A stretch of DNA of 64,000 bases, from assembly GCA_023853785.1 (NCBI GenBank), contig JAJIRX010000537.1, positions 62,001 through 126,000 of the forward strand, written 5' to 3'. Below the pieces are notes generated by a model. It was not told the DNA's origin. It made no database searches and was given only the letters and a program-made list of their open reading frames with translations. Shown here in pieces: positions 48,318 through 60,353 of the stretch; position 1 is the first letter of the stretch, and each line of letters opens with the position of its first letter. Source of the stretch: Psilocybe azurescens (taxonomy: Eukaryota; Basidiomycota; Agaricomycetes; Agaricales; Agrocybaceae). The translations under genes and the position numbers were made by a program.

Positions 48318-50917
48318 TCATGAGGCAGTAGAAACCGATCCAGGTCCGGTACAAGGAGCTGTTGGTACCACAGTGAAGATGCCGTCGTATTCACTGGGAT
48401 ACGGACACCCATCGACGGTGGTTATCCCTCCTTCTGTATCTTGCGTATTGAACCAGCCATCAGCCGGTGCAGTGATGGAGCTAGGAGCGACGGTGAAGGT
48501 AGCGGGCGGCAAGGTGATGATGGGCGCGGTATCGGTGTAGGTCGGCAGAAGACTGATTGGTACACTGGCTCCGCTCATCGTAGTTGGCGGCCATGGGAAC
48601 GAGGATGTAGAGGAAGCTGGAATAGAGGACGGCGTGCCGGTCTGCCATGGTTGGAAGGTATTATTAAAGTTTTCGGTGCTTGAGCCCAAAGATGCACACA
48701 TCCCGAAAGCCGTGCGAGGATCCTTTGGTACCCAACCGTTCTCTAGACCAAGTTTGTACGACCAGAGAGGTGCTTCAACTCGTCCCGCTTGAGTAGGGCC
48801 AACCTATTTGAAAGCATAAGACGGGATCCATTCGAAAAAATGCAACTCAGCAAACCTTCCATGTCCAAAAGAACCAATCGCCAAAGGCGTCCATGCTCGC
48901 CGAGACGAAATTTTGAATGCCTTGCTTCATAGTATCGTTGTAGCTCTCCCATGCGTCAAATTCCGGGCATACAGGATTATCAGAGTTACTTCCGACTCCA
49001 AGCAACCAGAATCCGCAGTCGTTCGGGGTTGCCGTAAATTCTCCAGCAATGACCACTCCAACATTGGCACGGCTACAATTATCCGAAAAGATCAACATCC
49101 ATACAGAGTTGAAACTTCGATAATAGTCTCACCTAGCATTCGTACTTGGCCCCCAATTGTTGCAAGCATTCAAAGGCCATACTCCTCCAGGGATTCCCTG
49201 ATCGCCGACAATACCGATTGGGGCAGTTTGCGGGCCCCCAAATGAGAAATACGGATGTTGGTCCAACATGATGCGATCAGAACCCTGCAGGAAATTGTAC
49301 CAGATCGTCTGTGGTTGGAATCCATCATGGATGGCTATGTACTGCGGGACAGGTATATGAGAAATTCCGCGCAGTTAGTGTGTCATGAGAAAAGGGATAA
49401 GTTTACCGGTCCATGCCCTTGTCCTAGGCCAGTTATATTCCTCATCATGCCGTGTGCTTCGAGATAGAAGCTGGTTATGGAATCCACGCCAATGATTCCA
49501 ACCAATGCTTCGTTGACGATACCAAAGATAGGAATAAGGTCTCGGTATTCCGGCTGGGATATGAACTCCGTAATCACCCGAAGGTAATACAACGTCCTCT
49601 GCGCGTTTGCGAGACCCATATTGCCCGCCAAGAAATTAACGGGCGACAATCTGCGATTCAGTTGACAGTTAATTAAACACCTGATTCCAAGCAGCGTGGC
49701 GTATTACTTACCTGCCAGAATGATTGAGGCCTGGGGAAGCGAAGTTATATGTGGAACGATGGACATTTATAATTAAGATGGTGACGTACCATTTTGCGAA
49801 CCTGGTACGGCATGCAGGTCCAGGCATACGCGCAATCCGTATTTCCGTGCCCACTCCAAGACGCGAAGGAAATATCTGTGGATCGCGTTTGTTTAGCGAT
49901 GCTTTATTTTTTTGGAATGTCCGTTACTTACTTCCAGGAGGTCTTAGCCAAGTATGGTTCACCCTCCCAAGTTTCAATCGCCCAGAACGCAAGTGGGATG
50001 CGTAAAAAGTTTAGCCCGGCCCCTGAATATACACCACATCAACATCCACTTTGAGCCATTTTGAAAATACAACGAACCTGCTATTTCTGCAATGTCTTGT
50101 TCCGTCTATAACATTCCTCTCAGGATCTTAATCGAAGGGCGATCAAACGTCAAGACTTACTATGAACGTGTTATAGTGGTCCTCCAACTGATTGAGCCCT
50201 CCGTTGGCCTGATCCGCCATCATTGCTTGACTGAGCGTATACTCGTCTCTGGCATCTGGATACTTCTGGAATAACAATGGAGAGATGAACGGCTCAAGAA
50301 CAAATAATCCACCAAGATTAACACCATAGACGCGATCTTTTCCCCACTGCCAACTAGTGTTGAGAGGTGGCGTCCAAGAATTAGGCTGTGCGTTGTTATT
50401 GAATGGGTCTCCAGGGTCCTGAACCCCTACACACAATACAGTTACAACAAAAACAATCACGAGCGGATGACATTTGCTTACAGAATCCTCCGAACGGATT
50501 CCGATACGTGAACGTGGTGCCGTTGTCGAGCTTGATGACTGAACCATCGCCTCCTGTCTGTAGTAAGGTATAAGCCCGCCAGCAAAGTCAGCTGTTAGAC
50601 TGAAAACTCACGATCGCTCCGCTCGGTGAACTCGGATTAGGAACCCCGCTACCGCCTGAACCTGAATGCGAACCGTTTCTCTTCCGGATAACGACGAACA
50701 ACACAGGGAGGAAAACCGCTAGAAAGATAACGATAACCACAATGATAACCACGGCGGCGATAATTTTCCTGCGACTGTAACGACTAGAGGAAGCCTTGGA
50801 TTTTGGAGCACCGGGAAACGTTTCCTGTCCTTCAAGATAAGACTCTCTCACACTATCAGCCTCCTTATTCACTCCGAGGAGCTGTGACGACGCGGAGGGC
50901 GAGTGCGAGTCGAGCAT
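48318..50917 (-). CDS. Membrane-anchored exo-beta-1,3-glucanase, GH5
   Basis: Cell-wall beta-1,3-glucan hydrolase or remodelling enzyme of the GH5_9 type. The cytosolic N-terminus [20 protein letters not shown] is followed at about residues 51-77 by one hydrophobic segment ([19 protein letters not shown]), so this is a type II membrane protein with the catalytic domain outside. The Gly/Ser-rich stem leads to [20 protein letters not shown], the family entry motif, then [50 protein letters not shown] (acid/base Glu in NEA), [26 protein letters not shown] (nucleophile Glu in GEF) and [11 protein letters not shown] Ser/Thr/Pro-rich C-terminal extension follows, ending [14 protein letters not shown] at 48318. 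It is probably O-mannosylated. Many short introns; no frame defect seen. Confidence 0.93.
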
Positions 50918-51966
50918 TACAGTATGTTAGAGAGTGGAAAAGGAAGAGGGGAGAACGGCGAGTGTCCCCCGTGTCTAATATGTTGGCGAGAGAAGACATA
51001 AAGTTGTGGTGCCGTCCTATTCCTGATTAGTGGGATGGTATCGCAGAGGCAGCCGGATACGCCGACCACTTGAAAAATGCGTGTTCACAAGAAGAAACAG
51101 GCATAGTAAAAGCACCGGTTCTTCGGCAGTCATCCTAATGATATCTTGATGATATCAGTCTAAGAACATTCAGTTCGATGAAGTCATTTCTTGCTGGCTT
51201 ACGAGCCTCTGGGCTTATACATTAGTCCCATGCGACTGCGGTGTCGGCAAAAATAAAACACATTACCTCCGTTTTGGAGTCACTCTTATGAGCTCAACGC
51301 CGATTGGACTCCAGCTGAGAAGTGATTATTCTGGGCTGAAAGAGCATAATAAATATAGATACATAGAAAAACATATTCTCAGGTTTCGGACTTGAGTTCG
51401 GGGTGATTTCAAGATGGTTTGTTGAATGTTCTCCGACATTCAACATGAAATCTGAGATATGAGGTGACAGTGACATATACGCAGTGTCACGCTTTCCAAA
51501 GCTCCCACGGTGTCCCACTTCTACGGTGACTTGAATTACCATGGTTTGACCATGGTCCATCATCGAGCGCTTGATTTGAATTGGATATGGACGCCTAGCT
51601 ATGGCAGATTGATGGCAGCGCTATCATCGGAGCTTTTCTTCTCTGTCAGCGCACATTAATGGGTCAGAGAGCGCACGTTTAAGCCCATTGTATTCAGTAA
51701 ACTGCAGACGGTATTTCGACTTGATTTCCACGGTAGTCAGTGGATAGAAAGGGGTTACAAAGGGAATAACCAAGGGATAACAACAAGCTTGATAATACAT
51801 TTCAAGTACATAGGAAGTCCAAGGAGATCGTATCAAGCAAAACTTGAGGCCACAAAGGCCATCATAACAATAAGACATATCAGATTTAGGGAAGAAAGCA
51901 AGTAACAATCGGAATATCGAATTTAAGCATCGTTGTGTATAAGAAAAAGCAATCATTCCTTCCTTC
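50918..51966. other. Intergenic, 1.0 kb; no gene recognised
   Basis: The left part is the glucanase promoter; the right part lies beyond the 3' end of the ABC transporter gene. Frames here are short and without motif. Confidence 0.45.
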
Positions 51967-54744
51967 TTACAATACCTGGGCGTTGTAAAGTGACGCGTAT
52001 TGACCCCCGGACGCGACCAGATCTTGGTGAGTGCCCTTCTCGGCAATCCTGCCCTTATTCATACATCTAAAATGGAGATGATGTTAGTTCTTTCCGCTAA
52101 GAGGTGAGTAGCAGACATACACAATCAAGTCGGCGTGTTTAGCGACGGTTGCCAATCTGTGAGATACAATAATCATGGTTTGCCCATTGCGTTGAGTTAT
52201 GTTGCGGAAATTCTCAAAGACTTTCGCTTCCGCAATTGTATCCAATGCGTTTGTGGGCTCGTCTAGAATGATAAGCTTTATGTTGCCATGCTTCAATCTC
52301 AAGAAGGCGCGCGATCTATAAATAAGATACTATCAGCCAAGCAAGCGACAAAACTGCAGAGAATCACGTACGCTATGAAGCGTTGGTGTTCGCCATTGGA
52401 TATCGGGATAATATTAACTTTGGGTCCCTTCTTCCTATAGACCGCCATAGCAGCCTCCCCTGGGTTTCCCCAGGCGCTGTTGTGAGGTAGGCTTTCAGAG
52501 CGGAGAACAGTGTTGTACCCGTGTCGCTTGATCAAGTCCAAAGATCCGCCCTGAAGAGCGGCCTCATCCAAATCTTTTTCCTTGATGGCGAGCCGTGGGC
52601 CGTTTGGTATACCTAGCAGCAGGTTCTCTCGAAGAGAAAACGCGTTATAAATGAACTCGTTTTGCTCGAGGAATACTATCGCTTCGCGGAATTTGTTGCC
52701 GTCGTACAGTTGTAAGCTGTTGTTGTCGACCACAATGCCTCCCGAAGTGGGCTGAATGAGAGCGGAGATCAACTTGACTAACGTTGACTTTCCGCTACCA
52801 TTGACCCCAGTAATGACGACTAATTGACCGCTTTTGATAGACAAACTGACGTCGTCGACTGCCAGATGACCTTCAGATGAATATTTGTATGAAACTTTTC
52901 TACATCATCGGAAGAGTAAGTTACGACGCCGGTATAAGTAATAAAGTGACCAAAAACTGACCTAATCTCAATAGACGCTCCAGTAGAGGTCTCGCTAGTT
53001 GGATAAATTACAGAGCCTCCATTGGTTAGAGGTTCATCAAGTAGGCGATACAATCTCTTTACTCGGTCCATCGAGTTCAGGATTACTGGGCCAGTCTGTG
53101 CTGCGCCAGCCAGACCTTGAATACTGCCATGTATTGTAGACATGGCGTATTGGAATATAATTATTGTCGATATGATAGAGCTAGAAGATGCCCAAAGGAT
53201 GAACACAGCAGAAAGTTCCTAAAAGGATATTAATGATTATATTCATCAGACTTTGAACGTTTATAGTTACCATGGGATATTCGGTAACCAGAGAACTTGC
53301 AATGTCCCAGTACCAGGGAACAGGGAGACGAAAAGCTAAAACATACATATCAGATTTGACGATCCCCAGAGCAGACGATGCTCGTCTGTACTCTAAACCG
53401 GTCAATGATTATGTGAGTTACCATTTAGACCAAGAAAGAAAAGAAGTACTCACCCTCTAGAAAATAATCCACTAATCCGTCTCTGAAAAGGTAAGGGCGA
53501 TACTCGTAGTTAAAAACGCTGCTAAAAAGAGTATGCATGCGGTGGTAATGCTTGTTCTCCGTCCAATAGGCAAAGGTTCCTCCACCAGCGCCATTTCTGG
53601 GCGCTAGCAATGTCGCAATGAAGAATAAGGTCATGAGACAAGACATGGCGAACGCATCGAAGGGTTCATTGAATCTGTATATAATAACCGTCATAGAAAT
53701 AATCTCGAAGACGACAACAAGAACATGGCGAATGTGGTGGAATATATTCTCGATGGGTTCCCATCCTGGGGCGAAATCTCCGAAGGCAGTAGAATTTGGA
53801 AAGGAACCATGACTCTCTACCATCGCACAGGCAAATCAGATAAAGGAATGTTGACGACAATGGAATTAATGTACGTACCGTTTAAGGTGCTTCGATCGAG
53901 CTTCAAGCTTGCTACGTGTCAAAAGAGGGTTATTATCATGTACAATCACGTCGTCGCGAAAGATCGTACCTTCCGCAAGCTTGGGGATAAAATAAGCACG
54001 GAGATATATTCCAATTGTGGCTCTCGCCTCATAGCTGGCATTGAAATGGTGAGAAAATTTTTACAAGTCAAGTATCCTGGTGACTTACGAGGTTCTCCGA
54101 GCGTGGACAGCCAACAGTCCACACAACAGCCAACCTACGATCTGGTAACGAAGGTTCTCCTTAAGCGCTTCATTTACTATTCCTCCGAAATCATTTTCCT
54201 GGAGCAATATTTCAACCTAGGAGGAAAAGAAGAATGAGTATTAGGGGACATAGCTCGACCAAAAGGTGACTCACATTGAGAATAATCAACGAAGCAAAAT
54301 ACAAGGAGACGGAAGGTGCAAGGGCCAACCACAGCATACACGCATAGTAATGTACACAACGCCACTTGCAAAGTCCCCATAAATCTTTCAAAAGGCGAAG
54401 AAAAGAGGGAACGATTCTTGATAAGCACCGAGAGAGGAGGGTGATAGGAATGATGGGAAAATCGGACCCGAAACTTCGTAGACGATGTCGAAGATGCCCC
54501 ATGTTGTAAATCGAATTCTGGGTTTAGGAAGATTGACGCAACTGGTATCTTGAGAATGGCCACTGTTACCAGAATTTACGGCGCCCTTGGTGGACATGGT
54601 ATTCTCTTCAGAAAGATCTACGCCGTTGGCGTCTTTGGGACGGTCACTATTACTGGTGGTCAGGAGATGTTGAGAAGGATCGACGTCGCTGGTGTTTTGA
54701 GATATGTCGATGTCAGTGGAAGTATCGTAGTCTTTGAGAGACAT
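51967..54744 (-). CDS. ABC exporter, half-transporter type, atypical signature
   Basis: Starts MSLKDYDTSTDIDISQNTSD at 54744 with a hydrophilic leader. A membrane domain follows in several exons (LRLLKDLWGLCKWRCVHYYA, VFEIISMTVIIYRF, FVL-rich helices to STIIIFQYAMSTIHGSIQGL). A linker with DRVKRLYRLLDEPL leads to the nucleotide-binding domain: VSYKYSSEGHLAVDDVSLSI, Walker A GVNGSGKSTLVKL, Q-loop VFLEQNEFIYNAFSLRENLL, signature-position sequence ISNGEHQRFIASRAFLRLKH, Walker B KLIILDEPTNALD, H-loop IIVSHRLATVAKHADLI and a tail NKGRIAEKGTHQDLVASGGQ, stop at 51967. The signature deviates from LSGGQ. Only one membrane domain and one nucleotide-binding domain are visible, so it should dimerise. The substrate is unknown. 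Introns are short; no frame break was detected in the nucleotide-binding domain. Confidence 0.87.
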
Positions 54745-55790
54745 GATGGGTTGGTTAATGAACTGTGGGGGATGAAGCTAAGCCTGATTTAAAACGAGGA
54801 CAAAACATGAGCGCTTTATAAGGCCGACACAGCACTGAAGAGAAAGTCAAAATTTGTGTGTGGCTTGTGGCCACATTAACAGCAGAACATTCACAGACCC
54901 CCTTATGTGAATAATAAAAGAAACGCGATCCCATATGGCATGAGGACAGTCCAAAATCACTCCGCGAATATGACCTTGCACTCCTCGTGGTGTGTATACA
55001 AGTCATTTTTTGTTGGATATCAAACTCCGCCAGCTGCATCCACTGATCTATTCGGAACGATTTTTTTTCAGATGCTGATGGCAATCGGCGACCGCGCAGT
55101 AAACAATCAGAGGACTTCGAAAATAAAGGATGATTGTGACGTACACTAGGAAACAGCCTTTATGAATTCGCAGGCCAATAGCACGCAGATAATAACGGGT
55201 TTTAGATAATAAGGGACATCATTGCTACTGAGTAACGATACAACAAAAGGTTCAAGATCCATTTTTACTTCATAGACTACATGGAGGTGAGTGTAGGCGC
55301 CTATTGCACAGCAGTTCCCAGTAATTTAGAACGGTCTAAATATGGACGAATGACCCGGGCATGCGGTATGCGGCCGAATGGAGGAGAGTTACTACTCGAG
55401 ATTCGATGTGATGTTGGGTTACAATTCAACTGGCCATACTTGCTCCACTCTCACATCCTGATTCTGAAGAGAGGCGCTGTTAAATGATTAGAGAAAAAAC
55501 ACGGTCGCATCTTTTCTGTGGTCAGATTCTGTTCAGAACGGCGAAGGCTGTCGGCGAGTCATCGACATTTCGGAACACGTTCGATGGTTGCTTACCGGAG
55601 GTGATCTTAGTCCTTGAGAAAGAGATCAGAAAATTTAAAGCTCGGACCCGGGTTCCTAGACCTCATTACTGGCACTTGGATTGATGAGGATGAGAAGGAA
55701 AAAATGGAAGAATAAACCTATCATTTCCACTCACATCCTAGCAGGAGATATGAACACAGAGCGCCTATATTGAATGACTGCTCGATGAAA
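54745..55790. other. Intergenic, 1.0 kb; no gene recognised
   Basis: The ABC transporter promoter side and the 3' side of the BTB gene. Frames of 66-109 codons lack motifs. Confidence 0.45.
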
Positions 55791-57125
55791 TTATAATGAC
55801 GACTCCGCCAACAGTGATGGTAGCTCGAGCCATTCGTCCATCAATCTCCAGATTGACCGCTGTTCTTCTGACCACTCTTCTATTTTCTCTGCGATACACG
55901 ATACACACATACTATGCTGGGCCCAATCTATTTCTTTGATTCTCTGAAGCGTCTCGAGAGGTTTGTACACTCCGTCATTTTCGATCGCAGGCTGAATCAC
56001 CAAGGCCATCCATGTTTCTGCGAAGACATCAGTGCATTCCATATGAGCAGTGGCAGGGGGTGTGAATAGAATCGGGGTAAAATGAGCGATCAGACGATTC
56101 ATGAGGTTGAGACAAGTCTGGGCATCATTCGGGGAGAGTTCCATTGGAGCTACAATTTTTCTGGGGAAGTCTGCTCTGATTCTTGCCTGTCCGGGTTGAG
56201 CTCTAGACTCGACTTAGGTGTTACGGGACCTACAATATCGTGATCCGGATAATCAAAATAAAATCGAAGGCACAAGAGTAACACTTACCTTCATGCCGTG
56301 GATCTACATCTGATGAGGCGGTAGATACATCGAAGTCGGTAGTCGAGACTAAACTATAGAAGATCGCTTTCGTAACCTGGAGGGTGAAGTTTGTTCGTTT
56401 ACAAGAGGTTTACGATGTCCAGAACACTCACGAGGGGGATATTAAATGCTTGTGCCACTGGCAGGGCATCGTATAAGGGATGTTTATGCGTGAATTCCTC
56501 CGGATTGTGGGGGAACGAGGATTCAAAGATTCGGCGAGCTGCTGCATGAATATTGGGGAAATCGAGTTGTTGGGGGCTAGACACCCGCAATAGCGAGAGG
56601 ACATGCGAAAATGATGTATCTTTGTCTAAACGCCTTTTAGATATGGTCAGCATCTGTCTGCATCGTGGCGTTAAATTTTTTGAATTAATTCACAGAGGTG
56701 AGACAGATTCACCCACAATATACACGATATGTTTCCATAGGCCAACTAATCTGAGATATATCATTCTCGACCCAGGAGGTAGACTTACACATCATGGTAC
56801 AAATGCTGTAACAAAGCTTCTATGTCTTGGGGTTTGACCTGTCGTTTGGACTCGAGGATAACATGACTCAAAGCTGCACTGCTAACCACGGAAGTCTGAT
56901 CAGACCCATTACTGATCCTTCTCTTTTCTGACATTTCCGTTTGATCCTTCTTCAAGCTAGAATCCGAGGAAAAAAGTTTGAATGTCGGGTTACAAGGGTA
57001 TGGTGGATCTTAAAACGTTGAGTTTCGACATCAAGAATGAGTGAGCCGTCGTTGAACCAGTATATCGGGTGGTTCTTGATGATCTCTTCGTCTTTGATAC
57101 AATTGGTGGATTCCTTCATGGCCAT
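55791..57125 (-). CDS. BTB/POZ domain protein
   Basis: Agaric BTB proteins are a large family, often thought to be Cullin-3 adaptors; no specific role is known. Start at 57125 (MAMKESTNCIKDEEIIKNHP). The BTB domain opens with IYWFNDGSLILDVETQRFKI and HHTLVTRHSNFF, and includes KRQVKPQDIEALLQHLYHDV. After an intron come SFSHVLSLLRVSSPQQLDFP, NIHAAARRIFESSFPHNPEE and AQAFNIPLV. The C-terminal part has ARIRADFPRKIVAPMELSP, DAQTCLNLMNRLIAHFTPIL, VYKPLETLQRIKEIDW and a stop at 55791. The frame breaks once at the A6 run 56970-56975 (T6 in the coding sense). One more T gives HSNFFSSDSSLKKD, so an error is likely. About four introns. Confidence 0.85.
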
Positions 57126-58959
57126 CGTGGAACAATGCACGAGACGAGCGCAAACGTAGTGAAAGTGAGAGTACACGATGAAGAAGCATTCCGATTCCGT
57201 TCCGATTTGGACCAATGAAGAAGTCACATGATATCTATCCCAGCCAGCAGTCCTCATCCTGAATTCTTGAAAGCAAACTGGAAGCAAACCAACTGGAAAG
57301 GTAACTGAAATAGGATTGAAATGGATTTTTTTTTCCTTGGATGGGAGGTATATCCCAAAGCAATCGGAACGTTACTCGCTTTCTATCCTCGAACCAACCG
57401 CAAAACAATCTAATTTTCAAATCATATCAGATATATGGTACTCAATTGGTATTCAACCGATGATGTACCTGGAAATACTAAAGCAGTAACCTAGAGCGCC
57501 ACGCCCCGTGGAGGAGAAGCGCAGACACTGAGTACTACTCACAGCTGCCTTCAATTTTTATTTGACTTGAGTGGCGAACGACTTCGATATAAATTATTAT
57601 TAGTGTACGCGATTCCAGATACTTGCTGATAGCAAATGAGGGCAGAGAAGGGGACTTTCATCAACATATGACAGCTTGTAGCCTTTTTCTGATCCACTGA
57701 ATGAATTAATAAACTCCACTTCGATCGGCCAGCTACACGTTGTTCTGATTGGATTATAGCAGACAAAAGGGGAATGAAAAAAGTTAGGGGAATATCTTCA
57801 AGGTATATCTATGTCTCATGTTAATCGGTCTACTTCCGGCAAGGAAGGAACAAAACTGGCATGACAAAGAACGATAAAGCCCAATTTAGCATCTGCTGAG
57901 CCTATGAAATGTGGAGACTGTCTTCGATCATGAGTGTGAGCTGTCAGTGAGCCAGAAGCAAGAATTGGCTATGCATAAGGACTCAGGAATCTCTTACTAG
58001 ATTTCGGAAAGGCCTCAACCAAATGAGGAGAATAAAATTAAAGATAAGGGATGGATATCTTGACAAGGGTCAGATCAGAATGAAATGCTGCCCTATTTTT
58101 ACTCCAGGCAAGTCAGCAATTGTATGTGATCCCACGTTTGGTTTGATAATACTAACGCCGCCCTTTGTTGCAGATTCGGTAGTATTGCGTCTAAACGGGG
58201 TCATCCAATAGCAGTAGAGCGGCACTTTGAATGTATTCATTGTCCCAAAAATGAACCAAACATCTCCGATTGGGAGTCCCATGAAGAACGAATCAGGAGT
58301 CTACTGCTCTGTGGGCCTACCTACATCCAAGAAATGGCGATGGATTGGTGCTGATAGAAGTACGACAACATTAGGAATGATAATTGCCAAAAGGTACGGC
58401 AAAGCATGTACACACCCTCAGCGTAGTGAGCCAAAAGAAAGTGGAAAATCCTTGTCGCTGTCGCCTATATCGTGGCGTTAATTCTGCCGTTATCGATAAT
58501 CAAGATCAAGAGGTCTCAGACAAAGTCGAACAGCTCGTAATAAGATCAAACGAGTCAGAGATGTCGAGGAATTTTGTAGTAGAAGCGGCCATGCATGAGA
58601 TTAATGGTTTCCCGTAGCACCTAGTCCCATACAAATCAATCCAGATCCGGTCAGAAATCAATTAATGAAGTTTCCAAAGGTCTGTTACACAGGCCGGCAA
58701 TATCCCAGTAGAAATCCGAAGAAAACGAGAAGCAAATCCTGGTGATTTATTAGTGCATTCTATGTGGCTTCCCTGGATATATTTGAAAGATTCGAGGCTA
58801 GGAATCTACACCAAGACTGCGGGACATGGAAGCCTCTTTGTCGTTAGCCCTCTTCGGGTTATTTGTAAAACTTGAGTAGCTAGCAGGCCAATTATTGTTA
58901 CCACCCACATGTAATAAGGACTTTTATAGCAGCCGTGAGATTAAGGGTCTTTGGCTTTA
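57126..58959. other. Intergenic; no gene recognised
   Basis: The left part includes the BTB promoter. Frames up to 84 codons at 58020-58620 have no motif and no splice partners. Confidence 0.45.
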
Positions 58960-59680
58960 AGTGGGTGTGAGTGGGTGTGGTGGTCAATAAGCCGCCTTGG
59001 AAACGCCACCACACATCCCTGCCGCATTTGAAAAGCCGACTGCCGTGTCACCCGCTGTCACCCGGTCCGTTCGAGCAACTTCCAAAGGACCCACAAAGCC
59101 AACACACACGCCATGTTTCAAGGAATGGGTCCAAAGATAGGTGGTATAAGCACGTATTCATGACGTTTACAGTGACTGAAACACGTAAAGTGACATAAGG
59201 AGGTTTTCCCGGAAGTTATGAGAAAAACCATTAAAAGGACCCACAACGCCATATTTGAGTAGATACACACATGAAGCCTCCGGACATTGAGCCAAATATA
59301 GGCGTTATGAGCACATGTTCCTCTTGTGCGTTCAACAGGAGTTCTTAATCATAACGGAAACACGGAAACCGACAAGCCGTCCTATAATAAAGGGATGTTT
59401 TATGGAGCGTGTTTGGAAGGTCACTACCAGTCTTCTTCGTCGCGTCACTATTGATAGTCCGGTCAGAGTTACCGACCCCTGAACAGTGAGTTACGTAGAT
59501 GATTAACCTCGTCTCACGCGCATGTTAAGAATATGCAAATGATGTCGCGTGATTGAGCCAGCTTGCGTGAGGTTGACGCCACTGTCAGTGTCGGAGTTAC
59601 CAGTCCATGAACAGAGAATCTCCTACTACTAACACGATCACCCCTTACATCACGCGCATGGCCCTACGAAATTTAACAAC
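58960..59680. repeat. Degenerate direct repeats
   Basis: Two diverged units share an AAAGGACCCACAA motif (about 59083 and 59235) followed by ACGCCAT, then a GCCAAATATAGGCG or related segment and GTTATGAGCAC or TATAAGCAC. A second pair shares GAGTTACC, CTGAACAG or ATGAACAG, and TCACGCGCATG (about 59465-59523 and 59593-59660). Non-coding as far as I can see; perhaps relics of a small repeat family. Confidence 0.45.
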
Positions 59681-60353
59681 ACATAGAAGCACAACTCGAA
59701 TGGCGTGTACGCCTCACCTCACTTGATCCTCGCAATATTTAGTTTTGGGGTATCACCTGTAGTATATCACGGTACAATGCATACTCTCGCCTTGTGAGTG
59801 ATCGAGTGGAAATAAACACAGGAATTTTTTTCACTACAAACAGTGCTAGCAGCCTAGCACTGCGGTATTGGGAAACTGATAAACTGATATTATGAATTTG
59901 TTCGGAATTGACAAAGATTGGATTGAAGCCTGGGGAAACCAACCTCGATCTATTATCAACCCGGAGCATTAGCGCCGACTATCACATTATATGGAACAAA
60001 AGAGAAGAGGAATAAAGAGAAGAATCAGAAGAGCATGAGCAATTGATATATAATACAAAGTACGATGATACCTATCATCAAAGAATGACGACCCCGCAAT
60101 CAGAAAACTCACAACGTGAACAAGGTTCCAATCTTCGATAGAATCTGGTACCACAACTGAAAAGGACTCCACCAAGAAGGGAAGGGGAAAGGGCAAAAAT
60201 ACAAGATTAATTGCAGACAGATTATTATAACATTGAGACAATGATGTCCACGTCATAGATCGATGGGCTCGCTATAATGTCGAGAAAAGATAAAAGGAGA
60301 CAGTCGGACCCCAAAAAGGATGCACAAGAGGTCGAGGACAAAGAGGGGGTCGC
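59681..60353. other. Intergenic; no gene recognised
   Basis: Short frames only. The right end is the 3' side of the SWIM/RING gene. Confidence 0.45.
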
